From Pseudomonadota bacterium (GTDB lineage: Bacteria; Pseudomonadota; Alphaproteobacteria; Acetobacterales; Acetobacteraceae), in assembly GCA_021798375.1 (NCBI GenBank), contig JAJZHU010000072.1, positions 1 through 9,734 of the forward strand: a DNA stretch of 9,734 nucleotides. The letters run 5' to 3'. A program made the position numbers and the translations under genes. Under the pieces are notes generated by a model. That model saw only the letters and a program-made list of their open reading frames with translations, made no database searches and was not told the DNA's origin. Below are positions 1-7,430 of this stretch, piece after piece (position 1 is the stretch's first letter; each line of letters starts with the position of its first letter).

Positions 1-1
1 C

Positions 2-691
2 GCCGAGGCGGGCTTTCCCGCGCCGCAAATCATGCGCTATGGCAGCAGTTTCGCGTCGATGAACGCAACCGTTCGTCAACTGGCCGATTACAACGATCGC
101 CGCGCGCCGCTCGATGCGCAAATCCGTCATGCACGCGCCAAACGCGACGCGGAGGGCCGCAAGGAGGCCGCCGATCTTGCCAAACAGCCGATCCCGCCGC
201 CGCCCTTCGATGTGTTGATGGTGGGCGCCGTCGGGCAACAATTGAGCGAGCTCGAATCGTTGCTGCCCTATTACGATATCACCCCCGGCCAGGTGCGGTT
301 TCTGGGGCCGAATGGCTGGGCCTATGCCCAAGGCCTGGGGCTTTCGGCCATCACCGGCGGTTGGTTTGCCGCCCCCGATCCGGCGCTGCGCACGCAGTTT
401 CAGCAATCTTATGCGGCCAAATACGCGGTTCAGCCACCCGCCATCGCCGATGTGGCGTTTGATGCCGGCAGTCTGGCGCGGTTGCTTGTCACCGGGGCAG
501 GGATCAGCACCGATAATTTGCAAAATCCCTCCGGCTTTGCCGGGGTGGATGGCGTATTTGCCTTGCAGCCGGATGGGCATGTAAAGCGCGCGTTGGCGGT
601 GTTTCAGATGGAGGCAACGCACGCCAATCGAGACGCGCCGCCACAGATGGTGCAGCCTTCGCCGCAAAACCTTGCTGTTTCCGGAAGTTGA
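2..691 (+). CDS. Penicillin-binding protein activator-like (LpoA/periplasmic-binding fold) protein, 3' part
   Basis: The reading frame is open from the left edge (first full codon at nt 2), so the N-terminus, with any signal or lipoprotein peptide, lies outside the window. The visible part is about 229 residues. It contains FDVLMVGAVGQQLSELESLLPYYDI, a VRFLG stretch, GGWFAAPDP, a Y-A-A-K-Y helix, ADVAFDAGSLARLL, and a closing GFAGVDGVFALQPDGHVKRALAVFQ. This pattern is typical of the C-terminal lobe of alphaproteobacterial 'penicillin-binding protein activator' proteins, which share the type I periplasmic-binding fold of branched-chain amino acid receptors. Family members are periplasmic or lipid-anchored; LpoA of E. 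coli stimulates a bifunctional peptidoglycan synthase, but that role is not shown for most alphaproteobacterial relatives. A charged Arg/Lys/Ala-rich segment followed by IPPPPF sits before the lobe. An amino acid ABC transporter receptor is the alternative. The stop falls inside the start region of the next gene, so the two are probably co-transcribed. Confidence 0.8.
   Translation, partial: AEAGFPAPQIMRYGSSFASMNATVRQLADYNDRRAPLDAQIRHARAKRDAEGRKEAADLAKQPIPPPPFDVLMVGAVGQQLSELESLLPYYDITPGQVRFLGPNGWAYAQGLGLSAITGGWFAAPDPALRTQFQQSYAAKYAVQPPAIADVAFDAGSLARLLVTGAGISTDNLQNPSGFAGVDGVFALQPDGHVKRALAVFQMEATHANRDAPPQMVQPSPQNLAVSGS
683..687 (+). promoter_or_regulatory. Ribosome binding site deciding the histidine kinase start
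   Basis: GGAAG lies in the last codons of the upstream gene. It is 9 bases before ATG 697 but directly abuts the alternative in-frame TTG at 688. The spacing favours ATG 697. Confidence 0.5.
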
Positions 692-696
692 TCGGA

Positions 697-2037
697 ATGC
701 GCACTCCCTTGCGGTCGGGTTTGGCGGTGGCGACAACCCCATTGTTGGTGTTGGCGGCATTGGTGGGTTTGAAACAATTGGACCCTGTGGTGGCGGGATG
801 GGCGGCCCTGCCGGTGCTGACGGTCGCACTGCTGCTGGGGGCGGCATGGGGGCGCGATGTGGCGCGGCTGCGCGAGGCGGTGAAGCAGGCCGCCAGCGGG
901 CGCGTTGTGCTGCATGGGCCGATGCTCCCCGCGCTGGGGATGCTGCACCAGGAAATCGACCAGTTGAGCCGGCTTATGTCCGAGCGCACCACCTTGTTGC
1001 AGCGTTTGCTGAAATCCGACGAAGCGATCGTGGAGCGTCTGCCGGATCCGTTGTTGGTGCTGGGATCGGATCGCGTCATTCGCCGTGCCAATCAGGCGGC
1101 GCGAACGGCGTTCGGGAGCGAGCTGAATTCGGTGCTGCGCCACCCCGATCTGCGCGCGGCGCTTGATCTGGCGTTGAGCAAAGGCACCACCCAGATCGTG
1201 GAGCTGACGTTGCGCGTGCCGCTGGAACGCGATGTGGCGGCGACGGTGTTGAATTTGGATCCTCCTTTGGCCGATGGCGGCTCGATCCTGATCGTGCTGT
1301 CGGATCGATCGCGCGAACGTGCCGTCGAGCGGATGCGAACCGATTTCATCGCCAACGCCAGCCATGAATTGCGCACCCCGCTGGCCAGCCTGATCGGGTT
1401 TATCGGCACGCTGCAAGGCCCCGCCGCCGATGACCCGCCGGCGCAAAAGCGGTTCCTGGCCATAATGCACGACCAGGCCGAGCGGATGAATCGTCTGATC
1501 GACGATCTGCTGGCGCTGTCGCGCATCGAGGTTTCGGAACATCAAACCCCGCTCGATGCGGTATCGCTGGGCGATTTGCTGTTCAGTCTGGAGGAAGCGT
1601 TCGCCCCGCGCGTGGCGGCCCGCCACCAGACCTTGCTTGCCGATATCGCGGCGGATTTGCCCGATGTGCCGGGGGATGAAGATCAACTGGCGCAATTGTT
1701 CCAGAATTTGCTCGATAACGCGGTGAAATACGGCAAAGAGGGCGGCACGATCCGGCTGTGGGCCGGATTGCCGCCCAAAGACGCCACCCGCTATCCGGCC
1801 GAGCCCGGGGTGGTGGTAAGTGTGGCCGACGATGGCGCGGGGATTGCGCGCGTGCACATCCCGCGCCTGACCGAGCGCTTTTACCGGGTGGACAAGGGCC
1901 GTTCGCGTTCGGTGGGCGGCACGGGGCTGGGACTTGCCATCGTCAAACATGTGGTGGCGCGTCATCGCGGATCAATGTGGATCGACAGCAGCGAGGGCAA
2001 CGGCGCTTGCTTTACGGTGTGGTTGCCGACGCGTTAG
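697..2037 (+). CDS. phoR: PhoR-like membrane sensor histidine kinase
   Basis: This is a 446-residue two-component sensor kinase. It should autophosphorylate on His and pass the phosphate to a response regulator. Two hydrophobic segments (about residues 8-25 and 35-51) with a very short external loop are followed by a linker, a PAS-like region (about 108-205; LPDPLLVLGSDRVIRRANQAA), the HisKA domain with FIANASHELRTPL (phospho-acceptor His223), and an HATPase domain. The latter carries the N box NLLDNAVKYG (Asn341), the G1 box DDGAGI (378-383), an F-box-like LTERFYRVD and the G2 box GGTGLGLA (407-414). This architecture, without a large periplasmic sensor, matches PhoR, the phosphate-limitation kinase, but the name rests on overall similarity. 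No phoB, pst or phoU genes are visible, so the partner must be elsewhere or the kinase is an orphan of another pathway. ATG 697 is preferred because of GGAAG nine bases upstream; TTG 688 would add three residues and overlap the previous stop. Confidence 0.88.
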   Translation: MRTPLRSGLAVATTPLLVLAALVGLKQLDPVVAGWAALPVLTVALLLGAAWGRDVARLREAVKQAASGRVVLHGPMLPALGMLHQEIDQLSRLMSERTTLLQRLLKSDEAIVERLPDPLLVLGSDRVIRRANQAARTAFGSELNSVLRHPDLRAALDLALSKGTTQIVELTLRVPLERDVAATVLNLDPPLADGGSILIVLSDRSRERAVERMRTDFIANASHELRTPLASLIGFIGTLQGPAADDPPAQKRFLAIMHDQAERMNRLIDDLLALSRIEVSEHQTPLDAVSLGDLLFSLEEAFAPRVAARHQTLLADIAADLPDVPGDEDQLAQLFQNLLDNAVKYGKEGGTIRLWAGLPPKDATRYPAEPGVVVSVADDGAGIARVHIPRLTERFYRVDKGRSRSVGGTGLGLAIVKHVVARHRGSMWIDSSEGNGACFTVWLPTR

Positions 2038-2108
2038 AGTTACAGCCTTGACTTCTGCCCCAATGCTTGCTTGATCCGTCGATTGAACTCCTACATGGCT
2101 GGATGCTG

Positions 2109-2852
2109 ATGGCCCGATCCTTGAAACCCAAACGGCCTCCTTCGGCGCCGGGCGCCGCGGCCCATTTGATGGAGACCGTGAAGGCCATCGTCGCCGCGGT
2201 GTTGTTCGCCGCGCTGTTGCGCACATTTCTGTACGAGCCGTTCAATATTCCATCGGGTTCGATGATCCCCACGCTGCAAGTGGGAGATTTTCTGTTCGTC
2301 TCGAAATACTCCTATGGCTATTCGCATTTTTCCCTGCCGTTGTCGCCGCCGCTGTTTTCGGGGCGAATTTTCGGCAAATTGCCCAAGCGTGGCGATGTGG
2401 CGGTGTTTCGTTATCCGCGCGATACGTCCGAGGATTACATCAAGCGCATCGTCGGACTGCCGGGAGATCATATCCAAATGCGCGAGGGCGTGCTGTATGT
2501 GAACGGCATCGAGGCCACGCGGACGCCGATTGGCCCCTATATCGCCGATGACCAGGGCCGCAAGATCGAAACCGAGCGTTTCAGCGAAACTCTGCCGGGC
2601 GGCCCAACCTATGACATCCTGAAAGCCACCGACGAGGGATGGGTGAATAACACCCAGGAATATGTGGTGCCCAATGGCGACGTATTCGCCATGGGCGATA
2701 ATCGCGACGACAGCCAGGATAGCCGCTTTAGCGATGCGGTGGGATTTGTTCCGGTGGAAAATTTGATCGGCCGGGCCGAATTTATCTTGTTTTCCTGGGA
2801 CAGCGACAATGGGGGAATCCGTTGGAACCGATTCTTCAAGGTCATTCACTGA
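2109..2852 (+). CDS. lepB: Signal peptidase I
   Basis: This membrane serine protease of 247 residues removes signal peptides from exported preproteins at the periplasmic face of the inner membrane. A basic N-terminus (RSLKPKRP) leads into one membrane segment (about residues 24-42). The catalytic serine box PSGSMIPTL (Ser51), the catalytic lysine box YIKRIVGLPGD (Lys112, general base) and the conserved MGDNRDDSQDSR box (195-206) follow. All hallmark S26 residues are present. The start is uncertain: ATG 2109 and ATG 2103 (two residues longer) are both in frame, and a TTG at 2067 would add 14 residues; none has a convincing Shine-Dalgarno. The gene opens the lepB-rnc-era-recO block common in Alphaproteobacteria, where acpS and pdxJ often come just before it; here a histidine kinase does. 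Confidence 0.96.
   Translation: MARSLKPKRPPSAPGAAAHLMETVKAIVAAVLFAALLRTFLYEPFNIPSGSMIPTLQVGDFLFVSKYSYGYSHFSLPLSPPLFSGRIFGKLPKRGDVAVFRYPRDTSEDYIKRIVGLPGDHIQMREGVLYVNGIEATRTPIGPYIADDQGRKIETERFSETLPGGPTYDILKATDEGWVNNTQEYVVPNGDVFAMGDNRDDSQDSRFSDAVGFVPVENLIGRAEFILFSWDSDNGGIRWNRFFKVIH
2811..2816 (+). promoter_or_regulatory. Ribosome binding site inside lepB deciding the rnc start
   Basis: GGGGGA inside the 3' end of lepB stands 5 bases before TTG 2822. It is the best Shine-Dalgarno-like site for rnc and is the reason the TTG start was chosen. A weaker AAGG at 2838-2841 would serve a CTG at 2849; a GTG at 2858 has no visible site. Confidence 0.4.
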
Positions 2853-3547
2853 CCGCCGTGGAAGAACTGCTCGGCCATTGCTTTGTCCGCCCTGAATTGC
2901 TGGCCGAAGCGCTGACCCATCGTTCCGCCGCCCACGAGCGCAGCGGACGCGGCGGCAAATCGGGGCGAAACGGCCCCAAGGGCGGCGGATCGAACGAGCG
3001 TTTGGAATTCGTCGGCGATCGCGTGTTGGGATTGGTGATGGCCGAATGGCTGCTGGAACGCTTTCCGCACGAACAGGAGGGCGCGCTTGGCCCGCGTCTG
3101 GCCGAGTTGGTGTCGCGCCAGACCCTGGTGGGGATCGCCGAAGGCATTGGCCTGTCCAGCCTGCTGTCGGTGGCCGATAGCGAAGCCAAGGCGGGGGTAA
3201 AGACATTGGCCACCGTGATGGCCGACGCGATGGAGGCGGTGATCGGGGCGATCTATCTCGATTCGGGGTTAGACGCCGCGCGGCGTTTCATCCGCAATGC
3301 CTGGGGGACTTTGATCGAACTGCAGATCATCCCGCCCAAAGACCCCAAAACCGGCTTGCAGGAATGGGGGCTGGCGCGCGGTTTGGGGTTGCCGGTCTAT
3401 CGCGTGGAAAAAAATATCGGGCCTTCGCACGCGCCGCGCTTTACCATCAGCGTGCGGGTGGGCCATCAAAGCGCCGAAGCCGAGGGCAGTAATAAGCGCG
3501 ATGCCGAACGAGCGGCCGCCAGTTTGTTGTTAGGAAAACTATCATGA
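2822..3547 (+). CDS. rnc: Ribonuclease III
   Basis: This 241-residue double-strand-specific endoribonuclease processes rRNA precursors and structured mRNAs in the cytoplasm. The N-terminal RNase III domain carries ALTHRSA, the signature NERLEFVGDRVLG (residues 58-70, with metal-binding Glu62 and Asp66) and DAMEAVIGAIYLD (Asp135, Glu138), the second half of the acidic active site. The C-terminal dsRNA-binding domain (about 172-240) ends with the usual NKRDAERAAASLLL helix. An unusual Gly/Arg/Lys-rich stretch (about residues 39-57) separates the THRSA helix from the signature, where most family members have only a few residues. TTG 2822 is chosen because of GGGGGA just upstream; it overlaps lepB by 31 bases. 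GTG 2858 would start the protein at EELLGHCF and is a reasonable alternative, since many homologues begin near there. Its stop overlaps the era start (ATGA). Confidence 0.95.
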   Translation: MEPILQGHSLTAVEELLGHCFVRPELLAEALTHRSAAHERSGRGGKSGRNGPKGGGSNERLEFVGDRVLGLVMAEWLLERFPHEQEGALGPRLAELVSRQTLVGIAEGIGLSSLLSVADSEAKAGVKTLATVMADAMEAVIGAIYLDSGLDAARRFIRNAWGTLIELQIIPPKDPKTGLQEWGLARGLGLPVYRVEKNIGPSHAPRFTISVRVGHQSAEAEGSNKRDAERAAASLLLGKLS

Positions 3548-4437
3548 CCACCCGTTGCGGCTTTGTGGCGATTATGGGGGCGCCGAATGCGGGCAAATCG
3601 ACTTTGCTCAACCGCATGACCGGCGCCAAACTTTCCATCGTGAGCCCCAAAGCCCAGACCACACGCTTTCGCGTGCTGGGGATTCTGATGAAGGGCGAAA
3701 GCCAGATTTTGCTGGTCGATACGCCTGGCATCTTCAAGCCGAAGCGCAAGCTCGACCGCGCCATGGTGGCCGCGGCCTGGGGTGGGGCGGAAGACGCCGA
3801 TCTGGCCGTGCTGGTGGTGGATGCCAAGGCGGGCATTACCGATGCGCTGCGCGGCATTGTCGAAAAAATCGGTTCGGGCAAACGCCGGGTGTGGCTGGTG
3901 CTGAACAAGGTCGATCTGGTCGGGCCGGCGGCGCTGCTGCCGTTGATCGCCGAACTGAACAAGATGCTGAGTTTCGAGCATAATTACATGGTCAGCGCCG
4001 GCAATGGCGATGGGGTCGAGGAACTGATCGCGGCTTTGGCGGCGGCAATCCCCGAGGGGCCATATCTGTATCCCGAAGACGATCTGACCGATTTGCCGGA
4101 TCGTTTGCTTGCCGCCGAAATCGTGCGCGAGCAGATTTTCCTGCAAACCCACGAAGAAGTACCCTACGGCGCCACGGTCGAAACCGAAAACTTTGTCGAA
4201 CGTCCCGATGGTTCGGTGCGCATCGAGGTGACGATCTATGTAGCGCGGCCAGGGCACAAGGCCATCCTGATCGGTCAGGGCGGCAGCAAGGTGCGCGACA
4301 TCGGCGCCAAGGCGCGCGCGCAATTGGGGCAATTGCTGGAACGCAAGGTGCATTTGTTCCTGAACGTGAAAGAGCGCGCCGGATGGGATGAAGAAAACGC
4401 GCGGCTGCGGGCGATCGGGCTGGAAGACCCGAAATAA
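3544..4437 (+). CDS. era: GTPase Era
   Basis: This 297-residue GTPase binds the 3' end of 16S rRNA and helps 30S subunit maturation, coupling it to the cell cycle. The GTPase domain has G1 GAPNAGKS (12-19), a G2 region around QTTRFRVLG, G3 DTPG (59-62), G4 NKVD (121-124) and G5 SAGNG (151-155). The C-terminal KH domain shows ILIGQGGSKVRDIGAKAR with the RNA-binding GQGG loop at 244-247. The length is normal. ATG 3544 shares four bases (ATGA) with the rnc stop and is preceded by AGGAAA at 3532-3537, spacing 6, so translation is likely coupled to rnc. The pairing with rnc is functionally sensible because both act on rRNA processing. Confidence 0.98.
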   Translation: MTTRCGFVAIMGAPNAGKSTLLNRMTGAKLSIVSPKAQTTRFRVLGILMKGESQILLVDTPGIFKPKRKLDRAMVAAAWGGAEDADLAVLVVDAKAGITDALRGIVEKIGSGKRRVWLVLNKVDLVGPAALLPLIAELNKMLSFEHNYMVSAGNGDGVEELIAALAAAIPEGPYLYPEDDLTDLPDRLLAAEIVREQIFLQTHEEVPYGATVETENFVERPDGSVRIEVTIYVARPGHKAILIGQGGSKVRDIGAKARAQLGQLLERKVHLFLNVKERAGWDEENARLRAIGLEDPK

Positions 4438-5160
4438 ATGGAATGGGAGGAGCCGGCGATCGCATTGCTCGCCCATCCTTATGGCGAGACGGATTCGCTG
4501 GCGACCCTGTTCACCGAGGGCCAGGGCGTGGTGCGCGGCCTGGTGAAGGGCGGGGCGGGGCGCAGCAAAGGCGTGATGTTTCAGCCGGGAAATATTCTGA
4601 AAGCGCGCTGGGTGGGGCGATTGCCCGAACAACTGGGCCAGTTTACCGCTGAAATGGTGCATCCGGCGGCGGCGGCGGCGATGGGAAACCGGGTGGGGCT
4701 TGCCACATTGCAGGCCTTGGCGGCGGTAACGGCGGGGGCTTTGCCCGAGCGCGATGCCTACCCCGATTTGTTCGATATGTTGATGCGTTTGATGATTCGC
4801 CTGCCGGAAGGCGAGGAGTTATTGCCCGATCTGGTGCGCTATGAATGCGCGCTGCTGTCGGATTTGGGTTACGGACTGGATCTGTCGGCCTGCGCTTTGA
4901 GCGGGGCGACAGGTGATCTGGCCTATGTCTCGCCGCGCACGGGGCGGGCGGTAAGCACTGAAGCGGCGGGCGAATGGCGCGACAGGTTATTGAAATTGCC
5001 CGCGTTTTTATGCGGTGGCGAGGACGGCGTGCGCACGGATTGGCTGGACGGGTTGCGTCTCACGGCCCATTTTCTGGAACGCGACGTGTTCGGTGTGCTC
5101 AATCGCCCTCTGCCCGCGGCCCGCGTGATGCTGTATGATTTGGTTGCGTCTTTGGAATAA
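4438..5160 (+). CDS. recO: DNA repair protein RecO
   Basis: This 240-residue recombination mediator works with RecR (and RecF) to load RecA on single-stranded DNA covered by SSB during gap repair. The N-terminal OB-fold begins MEWEEPAIALLAHPYGETDSLATLFTE and continues with GVVRGLVKGG, the classical start of RecO. The C-terminal helical part has YECALLSDLGYGLDLSACALSGATGDLAYVSPRTGRAVS, the form usual in Alphaproteobacteria. It lacks the four-cysteine zinc cluster found in some RecO proteins. The ATG directly follows the era TAA, with GGAAG at 4422-4426 (11 bases before) as a modest Shine-Dalgarno. A run of five identical GCG codons encodes Ala77-Ala81. Confidence 0.95.
   Translation: MEWEEPAIALLAHPYGETDSLATLFTEGQGVVRGLVKGGAGRSKGVMFQPGNILKARWVGRLPEQLGQFTAEMVHPAAAAAMGNRVGLATLQALAAVTAGALPERDAYPDLFDMLMRLMIRLPEGEELLPDLVRYECALLSDLGYGLDLSACALSGATGDLAYVSPRTGRAVSTEAAGEWRDRLLKLPAFLCGGEDGVRTDWLDGLRLTAHFLERDVFGVLNRPLPAARVMLYDLVASLE
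4666..4680 (+). repeat. (GCG)5 trinucleotide repeat in recO
   Basis: Five consecutive in-frame GCG codons encode an alanine run (residues 77-81) of RecO. Slippage by whole units would keep the frame, so any effect would be limited to loop or helix length. Confidence 0.75.
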
Positions 5161-5192
5161 GAATTTTTTGCCTTTTGGATGGATCGATACGC

Positions 5193-7430
5193 ATGATGGA
5201 CGAAGAACTGGCCGGAAAAATTGAACAAACGGCGCTGACCGATGCCTTGTCGGAACGTTATTTGGCCTATGCGTTATCAACCATCATGTCGCGCAGTCTG
5301 CCCGATGTGCGCGACGGGCTAAAGCCGGTGCATCGCCGTTTGCTGTGGGCGATGCATCAGTTAAAGCTTGACCCCACCACGGGATTCAAGAAATGTGCCC
5401 GCGTGGTGGGCGATGTGATCGGCAAATATCATCCGCACGGCGACGCCTCGGTGTATGAAGCGTTGGTGCGTTTGGCGCAGGAATTCGCCGCGCGTTATCC
5501 GTTGGTCGAAGGCCAGGGCAATTTCGGCAATATCGACGGCGATAATGCGGCGGCGATGCGATACACCGAAGCGCGCATGACCGAAGTTGCCAAGGCATTG
5601 CTGCTTGGTATCGAAGACGATGCGGTGGATTTTCGCCCCACCTACGACGGCGAAGAACATGAACCCGTGGTGTTGCCGGCGGCATTTCCGAATTTGCTCG
5701 CCAATGGCGCCACCGGAATCGCCGTGGGCATGGCAACATCCATTCCGCCGCACAATGCCGGCGAGGTATGCGCGGCGGCGATCTGTCTGATCGAAAATCC
5801 CGATTGCAGCACGGAAGATCTGCTGCAACATATGCCCGGCCCCGATTTCCCCACCGGCGGCACCTTGATCGAAGAGCGGGCTTCGATGTTGGAAGCCTAT
5901 ACCACCGGGCGCGGTGGTTTTCGTCTGCGCGCGAAATGGGAAGTGGAACGCGGCAAGCACGGCATTTGGAATATCGTGATCACGGAAATTCCCTATCAGG
6001 TGCAAAAGGCGCGGCTGATCGAACAGATCGCGCAATTGATGGAAGACAAGAAACTGCCGTTGCTGGGCGACGTGCGCGACGAAAGCAGCGAATTGGTGCG
6101 GTTGGTGCTGGAGCCGAAAACCCGCACCACCGAACCCGAGATGTTGATGGAAACCATGTTCCGCGCCACCTCATTGGAAACCAGGTTTTCGCTGAACATG
6201 AATGTATTGAACGCCGAGCGCACCCCGTTGGTGATGGGGCTGAAGCAGGTGTTGCGCGCCTGGCTCGATCATCGGCACGAGGTATTGATCAGATCCACCA
6301 ATCATCGTCTGGCGGCGATCGGCCGGCGGATGGAGATCCTTGCCGGCTATCTATCGGTATTCTTGAATCTGGACGAAGTGATTCACATCATTCGCACCGA
6401 GGACGAACCCAAGCGCGAATTGATCAGGCGTTTCTCCCTGAATGAAAATCAGGCCGAAGCGATTTTGAACATGCGGCTGCGTTCGTTGCGGCGTCTGGAA
6501 GAAATCGAAATTCGCAAGGAACATGACGAACTGGCGCAAGAGCAAGCCGACCTTGTCGCATTGTTGGCGCAAACCGATAAGCGATGGCATCGCATCGGCG
6601 ATGAACTGGCGGCCATTCGCGCCAAATTCATGGGCGGTTTGCTTGGGATGCGCCGCACGGTGATCGCCGATGCGCCGGCGCCGATGGTGATCGATGCGAC
6701 GGCGCATATCGAACGCGAGGCGATCACGGCGATTTTGTCGGACAAAGGCTGGGTGCGCGCGGTGCGCGGGGCGGTGGCGGATACCGCCGAATTGAAATTC
6801 AAGGAAGGCGACAAGCTGCGTCTGCTGGTGCCGTGCGAGACCATCGATCGTCTGTGTTTGTTTGCCACCAATGGCAAGTTTTTCACCGTTCGCGCGGTCG
6901 ATCTGCCGCGTGGACGTGGCGATGGTCAACCGGTGCGGTTGTTGGGCGATCTTTCCAACGAAGATGATGTGGTGGCGTTGTTCCCTTGGCGCGAAAAGAC
7001 TCGTTATCTGGTCGCATCCACCACAGGGCGCGGATTTTTGGTGAGTGGCGATGAAATTCTGGCGGAGAAGCGCACCGGCAAACAGGTGTTGAATCTCAAG
7101 CCCGATGAAGAGGCGAAAATCTGCGTGCCCGTTACCGGCGATCATGTGGCGATCACCAGCAAGGCAGGGTCCTTGTTGATTTTTCCACTCGATCAGGTCC
7201 CGGAAATGACTCGGGGCGGCGGGGTTATTTTGCAGAAATATAAATCGGGCGGGTTGTTGGACAGCGAGGGTCTGTGCGATTTGCGCTTGTTCAATCTGGC
7301 GGATGGTTTGTCTTGGAAACAGGGCGATCGTCTGCGCACGGAAACAAATTTGACCCCGTGGATCGCGGCGCGCGGTTCGGTGGGTAAAAAGCCGCCGCAT
7401 GGTTTCCCACGTTCGGGAAGATTTGGCTGA
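5193..7430 (+). CDS. parC: DNA topoisomerase IV subunit A
   Basis: This is the 745-residue DNA-cleaving subunit of topoisomerase IV, which with ParE (not in the window) decatenates daughter chromosomes. ALTDALSERYLAYALSTIMSRSLPDVRDGLKPVHRRLLWAM opens the breakage-reunion domain. The catalytic tyrosine is Tyr124 in AAMRYTEARM. The tower and coiled-coil region (about 430-480, charged LEEIEIRKEHDELAQEQ) is followed by a C-terminal beta-pinwheel domain ending GLSWKQGDRLRTETNLTPWIAARG. Length near 745 residues and no obvious GyrA box (QRRGGKG-type) favour ParC over GyrA. In the quinolone-determining region the position matching E. coli ParC Ser80 is Ala85, while the Glu84 equivalent is kept (Glu89). 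ATG 5193 is preferred over ATG 5196 and over TTG 5175; all have weak ribosome sites. The 32-base gap after recO is AT-rich and shows no clear promoter. Confidence 0.96.
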   Translation: MMDEELAGKIEQTALTDALSERYLAYALSTIMSRSLPDVRDGLKPVHRRLLWAMHQLKLDPTTGFKKCARVVGDVIGKYHPHGDASVYEALVRLAQEFAARYPLVEGQGNFGNIDGDNAAAMRYTEARMTEVAKALLLGIEDDAVDFRPTYDGEEHEPVVLPAAFPNLLANGATGIAVGMATSIPPHNAGEVCAAAICLIENPDCSTEDLLQHMPGPDFPTGGTLIEERASMLEAYTTGRGGFRLRAKWEVERGKHGIWNIVITEIPYQVQKARLIEQIAQLMEDKKLPLLGDVRDESSELVRLVLEPKTRTTEPEMLMETMFRATSLETRFSLNMNVLNAERTPLVMGLKQVLRAWLDHRHEVLIRSTNHRLAAIGRRMEILAGYLSVFLNLDEVIHIIRTEDEPKRELIRRFSLNENQAEAILNMRLRSLRRLEEIEIRKEHDELAQEQADLVALLAQTDKRWHRIGDELAAIRAKFMGGLLGMRRTVIADAPAPMVIDATAHIEREAITAILSDKGWVRAVRGAVADTAELKFKEGDKLRLLVPCETIDRLCLFATNGKFFTVRAVDLPRGRGDGQPVRLLGDLSNEDDVVALFPWREKTRYLVASTTGRGFLVSGDEILAEKRTGKQVLNLKPDEEAKICVPVTGDHVAITSKAGSLLIFPLDQVPEMTRGGGVILQKYKSGGLLDSEGLCDLRLFNLADGLSWKQGDRLRTETNLTPWIAARGSVGKKPPHGFPRSGRFG

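Noticed and set aside
604..1965. Long open frame on the minus strand (453 codons) across the kinase gene
   Set aside because: Arg/His/Gln-rich, low-complexity translation typical of the antisense frame of a GC-rich gene. The + strand frame has all kinase motifs.
2048..2076. Possible sigma70 promoter before lepB (TTGACT at 2048-2053)
   Set aside because: The -35 hexamer is good, but the best -10 at proper spacing (CTTGAT, 2070-2075) matches at only three of six positions. Not strong enough to list as a feature, though an internal promoter here is possible.
2091..3206. Long minus-strand frame opposite lepB and rnc
   Set aside because: No recognisable family, biased composition, and fully overlapped by two clear genes.
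3466..4662. Minus-strand frame of 398 codons opposite era and recO
   Set aside because: Shadow of era/recO: His/Gln/Arg-rich, no domain pattern.
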